This document shows positions 56,107-64,000 of a stretch of DNA of 64,000 nucleotides, piece after piece. How positions within the stretch are numbered: position 1 is the stretch's first letter; every line of letters begins with the position of its first letter. The notes below the pieces were generated by a model. The model did no database searches. It was not told where the DNA came from and worked only from the letters and a program-made list of their open reading frames with translations. The translations under genes and the position numbers were made by a program. Origin of the DNA: Verrucomicrobiaceae bacterium. GTDB lineage: Bacteria > Verrucomicrobiota > Verrucomicrobiia > Verrucomicrobiales > Verrucomicrobiaceae. Location of the stretch: positions 372,001 through 436,000 of the forward strand of contig JAIXSY010000055.1 in NCBI GenBank assembly GCA_027484445.1. The letters are read 5' to 3'.

Positions 56107-57468
56107 TCAATACGGAGCGTGTCCTGGGGTGCGAGCGAAAGCGACGACATCGCGAATGTTGCTGACGCCTGTCACGAACATCAAAAGCCGCTCAAATCCC
56201 ATGCCATATCCTGCATGTGGCACCGAACCATAGCGACGCAGATCCACATACCAGCGGTAGGTTTCCTCATCCAGTCCCTGCGCATTCATTGCCGTCGTCA
56301 GCCGATCCAGTCGCTCCTCACGCTGGCTACCTCCGATGATCTCCCCGATGCCCGGCACCAGCAAGTCCATGGCAGCGACCGTGCGTTCATCATCATTCTG
56401 CCTCATGTAGAAGGGCTTGATCGCCTTTGGGTAATTGTAAATCGTCACAGGTCCCTGGACGTGCTCTTCAGCCAAAAACCGTTCATGCTCGGTCTGAAGA
56501 CCTTCCCCCCAAACCACGGGATGCTCAAAGGAGCGGCCGGATTTCAAAAGCAATTCCACCGCCTCAGAGTAGCTGATGCGCTCGAAGGGTTTGTCTAAGG
56601 TCTGCTGCAGCCTTGAGATCAGCGCTTTGTCCACGAACTTATTGAAGAACTCCAGCTCATCGGGGCACTCAGACATCATCGCCTGCACGAGGTAGCGCAC
56701 ATTCTCCTCTGCCAGAGTCATGTCGGCAAAGAGATCATAAAAGGCCATCTCGGGCTCGATCATCCAGAACTCAGCCGCATGACGCGCTGTATTGCTGTTC
56801 TCCGCGCGGAAGGTTGGGCCAAAGGTGTAAATGTTTCCCAAGGCACAGGCAAAAGCCTCTCCCTGTAGTTGACCACTCACCGTCAGGTAAGTCGGACGGC
56901 CAAAGAAGTCTTCCTCGGGCTTTGTCGGAACGTTTGGCTTCTGTGTCGTGACGCGGAACATCTCACCCGCGCCTTCGCAATCGCTGCTGGTGATGATCGG
57001 CGTATGAACGTGGAAAAAGCCGCGCTCCTGGAAGAAACGATGCACCGCAAAAGCCATCTTACTGCGCACGCGGAACACGCTGCCGAACAAATTTGTCCGG
57101 GGCCGCAGATGGGCAATCGTGCGCAGGAACTCGGGCGTGTGTCCCTTCTTTTGCAGAGGATAACTAGCGTCTGCTTCCCCCAAGATCTTCAAATCGTGGA
57201 CCTGAACTTCCCATTTTTGACCAGGTGCGGGAGAGTCGATCAAGGCCCCCACCACCTCCACCGAGGTGCCGGTGAGAATGCGTGGAAGAAGCTCCGCGCA
57301 GGGCAGGCCTGCATCCACCACCCCCTGCAAGCCCTTGAAGCATGAGCCGTCCGTGAGTTCCAGGAAGGAGCAGGATTTGGAATCTCTTTTGGTTCGGACC
57401 CAACCGCGAACGGTAATCGAGGCACGGGGAGACTCGGAAGCTAGAATCTGGCTGAGGGTTTCGAGCAT
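56107..57468 (-). CDS. asnS: Asparaginyl-tRNA synthetase
   Basis: [98 protein letters not shown]. Confidence 0.96.
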   Translation of the reverse strand: MLETLSQILASESPRASITVRGWVRTKRDSKSCSFLELTDGSCFKGLQGVVDAGLPCAELLPRILTGTSVEVVGALIDSPAPGQKWEVQVHDLKILGEADASYPLQKKGHTPEFLRTIAHLRPRTNLFGSVFRVRSKMAFAVHRFFQERGFFHVHTPIITSSDCEGAGEMFRVTTQKPNVPTKPEEDFFGRPTYLTVSGQLQGEAFACALGNIYTFGPTFRAENSNTARHAAEFWMIEPEMAFYDLFADMTLAEENVRYLVQAMMSECPDELEFFNKFVDKALISRLQQTLDKPFERISYSEAVELLLKSGRSFEHPVVWGEGLQTEHERFLAEEHVQGPVTIYNYPKAIKPFYMRQNDDERTVAAMDLLVPGIGEIIGGSQREERLDRLTTAMNAQGLDEETYRWYVDLRRYGSVPHAGYGMGFERLLMFVTGVSNIRDVVAFARTPGHAPY

Positions 57469-57509
57469 GAATCCCAAACACTGCACGCGTCTCTGCCTCA
57501 GGTCAAAGA

Positions 57510-57836
57510 TCAAGCCTGTCCGGCTGCGATTCGTTCCTCACGTTCCTTCTCTTGCTCCGGGGTTTCTTCAGCCTCTAGATCACGCGCTGCCCCGACTCTC
57601 AGACTGACTTTCAGGCCATGCTTTTCAGCCGCTGTGTTCAACAGCGAACGAATCGAACTCGCAGTCATGCCATTTTTGCCAATCACATGACGAACATCCT
57701 GTGGAGCCAATTGCACTCGATACACGATGGCTCCATTCGCGTTGCGTCCCACAGCGATGCTGGCCTGCTGGGGATGATCAATCAAATTGGCGACCACATA
57801 GGTCAAAAATTCGCGGAGAGCTTCAGGAGCATCCAT
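57510..57836 (-). CDS. KH-domain RNA-binding protein (KhpA/YlqC-like)
   Basis: LREFLTYVVANLIDHPQQASI..VYRVQLAPQDVRHVIGKNGMTASSIRSLLNTAA. Confidence 0.88.
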   Translation of the reverse strand: MDAPEALREFLTYVVANLIDHPQQASIAVGRNANGAIVYRVQLAPQDVRHVIGKNGMTASSIRSLLNTAAEKHGLKVSLRVGAARDLEAEETPEQEKEREERIAAGQA

Positions 57837-57868
57837 GGGCAGAGTGGGGTGAAAACGCAGACAAAGAA

Positions 57869-57900
57869 AAGCCGCCGGTAGAATCGTCAACCGGCGGCTT
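57869..57900 (-). terminator. Candidate intrinsic terminator/hairpin downstream of rpsP
   Basis: AAGCCGCCGGT...ACCGGCGGCTT perfect 11-bp arms; minus strand followed by TTC TTTG T-rich tract. Confidence 0.65.
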
Positions 57901-57923
57901 CGAAAATGAGATCATCAAAATTT

Positions 57924-58175
57924 TTATTTTGCGGCAGCGCTTCTAGCCTTCTTGATCAGGCTTTTCACGGTGTCGGTGGGCTGAGCTCCTTTGGAGATCC
58001 AAGCATCCACTTTGGCAAGGTCTAGCTGAGCATTGCCTTTCTCAATGGCAGGATCATAACTGCCAAGGATTTCAAGGAAACGGCCATCGCGCTTGAAGCG
58101 CTTGTCAGCAGCTACAACACGATACACGCGATGCCCGTGGGCACCTTCTTGACGGAGACGAAGAACAACAGCCAT
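57924..58175 (-). CDS. rpsP: 30S ribosomal protein S16
   Basis: MAVVLRLRQEGAHGHRVYRVVAADKRFKRDGRFLEILGSYDP. Confidence 0.95.
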   Translation of the reverse strand: MAVVLRLRQEGAHGHRVYRVVAADKRFKRDGRFLEILGSYDPAIEKGNAQLDLAKVDAWISKGAQPTDTVKSLIKKARSAAAK

Positions 58176-58306
58176 GTTAAAATCTTAATGGAATTCGAGG
58201 GCAGGGAGAGTGGGAGTGAAATGGGCGAAATCAAGCCGTATTTCAGGGATTTTCAGGACTATCGCAGAACCGCGAACCTGAGACATCCACTCCCCCAAAG
58301 GAAGGA

Positions 58307-58504
58307 TTACTCAGCAGCGGCGGCAGAGGCTTCAGCGGGCTTGGCAGCTTTTTTCGCAGGTGCCTTCTTGGCAGCTTTGCGGGCGACTTTGGGCAGGCTA
58401 GCGGCAGCTTTGCGGTTGGCACCTGACTTGGCCAACGCCTTCTTGCGGGCGATGTAGGCTTTGCGGCGACGACGTTTGATGATTTTATTGAGCTGCTGTC
58501 CCAT
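58307..58504 (-). CDS. Small very basic protein with Ala/Lys-rich tail
   Basis: MGQQLNKIIKRRRRKAYIARKKALAKSGANRKAAASLPKVARKAAKKAPAKKAAKPAEASAAAAE; likely nucleic-acid or ribosome associated. Confidence 0.65.
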   Translation of the reverse strand: MGQQLNKIIKRRRRKAYIARKKALAKSGANRKAAASLPKVARKAAKKAPAKKAAKPAEASAAAAE

Positions 58505-58650
58505 GTCGGAGGAGTGTTGGTTGCGGGTTGATTTTGTGAAAAGTGGGCCAGCAGAGTGACACCTTCCCGTGGCGAATCAAGAGCGGATTCACGCTCACGA
58601 CTTTTCTCCCCTTGCATCCCCCGAACGGCTGTTCTAATCCACGCGCTCTC

Positions 58651-59800
58651 ATGGAAACGACACATAAGTCCGTCCTGACCGACCTCCAGGCGTTCGACGT
58701 GGCGAGCCTTAAAGGCCGCTTGATCGAACTCCGGAGGTATCTTTGACGTCCCCAAATTAACCGAAGAGCTCAATGCGCTTGAGCACAAGATGACGGCCCC
58801 AGGCTTCTGGGACAGTCAAAACGCCGCCAAAAAGGTCATCGACCGCGCCAATATCATCAAAAAGCAGATCGAGCCACTTGGCGGTTTGGAGCAGCGTGTT
58901 GAAGAATTTCCTGTCCTCGTCGAACTTGCCAAAGAGCAGGGAGACGTTCAGAGCATCAAGGAAGTCGAAGCGGAGTTTGCCAACATCGAAAAGGCCATCG
59001 CCCGTTACGAGTTGGACTTGCTGCTCTCCGGTCCGCTGGACCGTGGCAGTGCCTTCATGACCATCCACGCGGGTGCGGGTGGCACCGAGGCCTGTGACTG
59101 GGCAGACATGCTCATGCGCATGTATGTGCGCTGGGCTGAGCGGCATGGCTGCAAGGTGCAAATCATCGACCATCAAGAGGGCGACGATGTCGGCACCCGC
59201 TCTGCCACGCTCGAAATCCAAGGAGAAAATGCTTTCGGCTTTTTGAAGTGTGAGCGTGGCGTGCATCGCCTCGTGCGCATTTCCCCCTTTGATGCGGCGA
59301 AGAAGCGCCACACCTCCTTTGCTTCCATCGACGTCACGCCTGACAACGAAGAGGACATCAACATCGAAATTCGTGATGAAGACCTGAAAGTGGATACCTA
59401 TCGCTCGGGTGGCAAAGGCGGACAAAACGTCAACAAGGTGGAGACTGCCGTGCGCATCACCCACATCCCAAGTGGCGTGATTGTGGCCTGCCAGGTAGAG
59501 CGCAGTCAGCCCAAAAACCGGGCCAAAGCCCTGTCCATGCTGAAGGCTAAGCTTTACCAGATCGAAGAAGACAAACGCCAGGCTGAAGTCGCACGCCAAT
59601 ATGGTGAAAAAATGGACATCGGCTGGGGCAGCCAAATCCGCAGCTATGTCTTTCAGCCTTATCAGATGGTGAAAGACCTGCGCACCGGAGAAAAAACCAG
59701 CGATATCTCTGGTGTCATGGACGGCGATCTCGATGCATTCATAGAGGCAAAATTGCGCGGCAAAAAAGCCGGTGACACCGACCTGGAGGATGAGGACTGA
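58651..59800 (+). CDS. prfB: Peptide chain release factor 2, with programmed +1 frameshift (join 58651..58743, 58745..59800)
   Basis: Zero frame METTHKSVLTDLQAFDVASLKGRLIELRRYL-TGA with GGAGG-TAT-CTT-TGA-C; +1 frame DVPKLTEELNALEHKMTAPGFWDSQ...SGGKGGQNVNKVETAVRI. Confidence 0.95.
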
Positions 59801-59824
59801 GCCCGTTTCGCAGATTGAACTGAC

Positions 59825-61237
59825 ATGCCCCTGACCCTGCACGACACCCTAAGCCGACAGCCAAAAACCATCCTTCCCATGGACGGGCAAACGCTGCGCT
59901 TTTACTGCTGCGGTCCCACCGTGTATGGCCCGGCCCACATCGGCAACTTCCGCACCTTTGTCGCTCAGGATGTCTTCCGGCGTGTCGTCGAAAAAGGCGG
60001 AACTCCCACCCGCCACATCCGCAACCTCACGGATGTGGATGACAAAACCATCCGTGATTCCCAAAAAGCGGGCAAATCCCTCTCCGAATTCACCCGCTTT
60101 TGGACGGAAAAATTCCACGCGGATTGTCTTTCTCTGAATCTCCTGGCTCCGCATGTCGAGCCCAGCGCCGTTGCTCACCTTCCGCATCAGATTCGGATGA
60201 TCGAGACGTTGATCGAACGAGGTCACGCCTACGCTGCCGCTGATGGCAGCGTTTATTTCAAAGTCGCCTCCTATGCCGATTACGGTCGTCTTTCCCACTT
60301 GGAAGATCGTGAACTCAAGCTTGGTGCCTCCAGCAGCGCAGGTGCCGTGGATCACGACGAATACGAAAAGGATTCGCTTGCTGACTTTGCCCTCTGGAAG
60401 GCGCGCCGCCCTGACGATGGCCCGAACTACTGGCCAAGCCCCTGGGGAGAAGGAAGGCCTGGCTGGCACCTCGAATGCAGCGCCATGGCGCTTGAGTATT
60501 TGGGCGAAGATTTCGATGTCCACAGCGGTGGCATTGACCTGATCTTCCCTCATCACGAAAACGAGATCGCGCAGAGTTGCTGCTCGACGCACGGACACTT
60601 CGCCCGTCACTGGTTCCATGTCACCCACCTGATGGTCGATGGTGGCAAAATGAGCAAAAGCCTGGGCAACCTCTACACGCTGGCCGATCTGGAAAAGCGC
60701 GGCTACAGCGCGGCGGAAGTTCGCTACGTCTTGATCAGCGGGCACTACCGAGCACCGCTGAACTTCACCTTTCACTCCCTGGACGCAGCTCGGCAAGCTC
60801 TGCAAAAGCTGGCTAAGTTTGACAAAGCACTGCAAGAACGCGGCTGCCCTGCCCTGCCCGCCACTCAAAGTCTATCGCCAGGACCTTTCGCCGAAGCTTG
60901 GCAAGTCCTGAACGACGACCTCAACGTGCCAGGTGCCCTAGGAGCCATCTTCGCCACGCTGAACAAGACCAAACCGGCTAGCCTGTCGCTCGACGAAGCT
61001 CTGGCCGTGCACTCTGGACTGCACTTCATGCTCGAGTCCCTGGGACTCAAGCTGCCCGTACCTAGCCAAGACCTAGCGACCGATGTCCCTGCGGAGATCG
61101 CGGATCTGGCAGAGCGTCGCTGGCAGGCCAAAAACGCCAAAGACTGGCCCACTGCAGACAGCCTGAGAAAAGAGCTAGAAAGCCTCGGTTGGCTGATCAA
61201 AGACAGCAAAGACAGCTATCAAATCCTGCCCAAGTGA
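59825..61237 (+). CDS. cysS: Cysteinyl-tRNA synthetase
   Basis: [75 protein letters not shown]. Confidence 0.97.
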   Translation: MPLTLHDTLSRQPKTILPMDGQTLRFYCCGPTVYGPAHIGNFRTFVAQDVFRRVVEKGGTPTRHIRNLTDVDDKTIRDSQKAGKSLSEFTRFWTEKFHADCLSLNLLAPHVEPSAVAHLPHQIRMIETLIERGHAYAAADGSVYFKVASYADYGRLSHLEDRELKLGASSSAGAVDHDEYEKDSLADFALWKARRPDDGPNYWPSPWGEGRPGWHLECSAMALEYLGEDFDVHSGGIDLIFPHHENEIAQSCCSTHGHFARHWFHVTHLMVDGGKMSKSLGNLYTLADLEKRGYSAAEVRYVLISGHYRAPLNFTFHSLDAARQALQKLAKFDKALQERGCPALPATQSLSPGPFAEAWQVLNDDLNVPGALGAIFATLNKTKPASLSLDEALAVHSGLHFMLESLGLKLPVPSQDLATDVPAEIADLAERRWQAKNAKDWPTADSLRKELESLGWLIKDSKDSYQILPK

Positions 61238-61383
61238 GCTGCCGAACTGCCGCGCGAGATGGCAGGAAGCTTTTTTGCGTGAACGATTCAACGCAGACAG
61301 CCGTACTGGAGACGAATCTGCGCGCCGCCACTCTGCGGTGGCTCCAGAACTCACGAACCAAACCCACAAACCACACATCACCC

Positions 61384-61767
61384 ATGAAGAAACTCCTTGC
61401 CCTCGCGCTCTCGCTCGTTGCCGCCTCCAGCTTCGCCGCTGAGTATCCAGACATCAGCATCGCTGATTTGAAGGCTGCCATTGCAGAGAAGAAAGTCACC
61501 GTCATCGACGTCAATGGCTCCTCTTCCTATGCTTCGGCCCACGTGCCAGGCGCGATCGACTTTGCCTCCAAAGGCGCTGAACTCGCCAGCGTCCTTCCTG
61601 CTGACAAAAACGCTCTCGTCGTCGCTTACTGCGGTGGCCCAAGCTGCTCCGCCTACAAGAAGGCCGCTAACAAGGCTGCTGAACTGGGCTACACCAATGT
61701 GAAGCACCTTTCTGCTGGCATCTCTGGCTGGAAGAAGGCTGGTGAAGCTACCGAAGCTGCGAAGTAA
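61384..61767 (+). CDS. Secreted rhodanese-like domain protein
   Basis: Signal peptide; VTVIDVNGSSSYASAHVPGAIDFAS; VVAYCGGPSCSAYKKAANKAAELGYTNVKHLSAGISGWKKAG. Confidence 0.92.
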   Translation: MKKLLALALSLVAASSFAAEYPDISIADLKAAIAEKKVTVIDVNGSSSYASAHVPGAIDFASKGAELASVLPADKNALVVAYCGGPSCSAYKKAANKAAELGYTNVKHLSAGISGWKKAGEATEAAK

Positions 61768-61781
61768 TTCCCTCTGTGACG

Positions 61782-61820
61782 AAGCCGGGATGCTGGACAA
61801 GTTCCACATCCCGGCTTTTT
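61782..61820 (+). terminator. Intrinsic terminator downstream of rhodanese gene
   Basis: AAGCCGGGATG ... CATCCCGGCTTTTT. Confidence 0.85.
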
Positions 61821-61844
61821 CTTTCGACGTAACGCTCCTTTGCC

Positions 61845-62165
61845 ATGAAATACCTTCTGCTTTCCCTCCTTACCCTTACCCTGTCTTCACTGAATGCCGC
61901 AGATGAAGTCAAAACGGTCACCTATGAAGGGAAAATCGCCGGGGTGGTCTGCGCCTCTTGCAAAGAACACGTGGCCGGTGCTCTGAAACAAAAGCTGCCC
62001 GAGGTGATCAGCGTGGACGTGAAGCCTGGGGAAAGCCCCGACGCAGAGGAGAAGAAACTGATCATCGTCGCCAACAGCGGCACGATCACCAAAGAAACCG
62101 CCACCGAAGCGCTCGGCACCTACGCCAAGAACTACACCATCAAGAGCTTGGAAAAGAAAAACTGA
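61845..62165 (+). CDS. Secreted heavy-metal-associated-domain-like protein
   Basis: Signal peptide; GKIAGVVCASCKEHVAGALKQKLPEVISVDVKPGE. Confidence 0.7.
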   Translation: MKYLLLSLLTLTLSSLNAADEVKTVTYEGKIAGVVCASCKEHVAGALKQKLPEVISVDVKPGESPDAEEKKLIIVANSGTITKETATEALGTYAKNYTIKSLEKKN

Positions 62166-62202
62166 AGCTCAGTCAGAGTTCACTCTATTCTTCTCAGCTT
62201 TC

Positions 62203-62247
62203 GAGTTCCGAAGCTTTCCAGTCACCTGGAACTTCGGAACTCTTTTT
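62203..62247 (+). terminator. Intrinsic terminator
   Basis: GAGTTCCGAAG ... CTTCGGAACTCTTTTT, perfect 11-bp arms plus T-tract. Confidence 0.8.
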
Positions 62248-62342
62248 GTCTGAACTTGCGTCGAGGATGCAAGCCCGGATTTCGCCATTCCCAGTAAGCG
62301 GGGGCATTCCTGCTCCGTGGAACTTCGGCATCCAGGGTATGC

Positions 62343-64000
<1,658 letters not shown>

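Overview
The window is a 64 kb chromosomal segment with a Verrucomicrobia-like gene complement: PSCyt1/DUF1549/DUF1553 protein, ThuA-like protein, SufT, ClpC and dispersed nuo genes. The taxon is inferred from gene content only. Most of it is housekeeping: proB, polyprenyl synthase, nuoF/nuoB/nuoC, purQ, clpC, thiD, ferritin, hemW-like, trpF, asnS, rpsP, prfB with a programmed frameshift, cysS and leuS. The main accessory locus (about 11.9-21.6 kb) is a complete type I-E CRISPR-Cas system on the minus strand. Its order is cas3-cse1-cse2-cas6e-cas7e-cas5e-[four-helix-bundle gene]-cas1-cas2, followed by a 10-repeat array with exact 61-bp periodicity. The most unusual signal is a family of short AT-rich, 7-bp-periodic palindromic repeats (GATTTGA/GATTTCA units). 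Three copies abut 13-bp GC-rich palindromes. The repeats bracket the extra S23/IVP-like four-helix-bundle gene in opposite orientations inside the cas operon, encode the C-terminus and stop codon of Cas5e, and also appear between cas1 and cas2. A further copy lies in frame inside leuS, about 49 kb away, encoding DFKSEISNLKS. This could be a small mobile or passenger repeat/4HB cassette, or a CRISPR-adaptation accessory; the sequence alone does not decide. Other observations include a near-consensus promoter with an internal perfect palindrome in the 58-bp CRISPR leader, a STAS-TM-OmpA-like fusion, an ExbB/ExbD operon with a possible ATP-grasp-like protein, and a pseudo-receiver next to trpF. 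All protein calls are by reading the translations; no database search was run.
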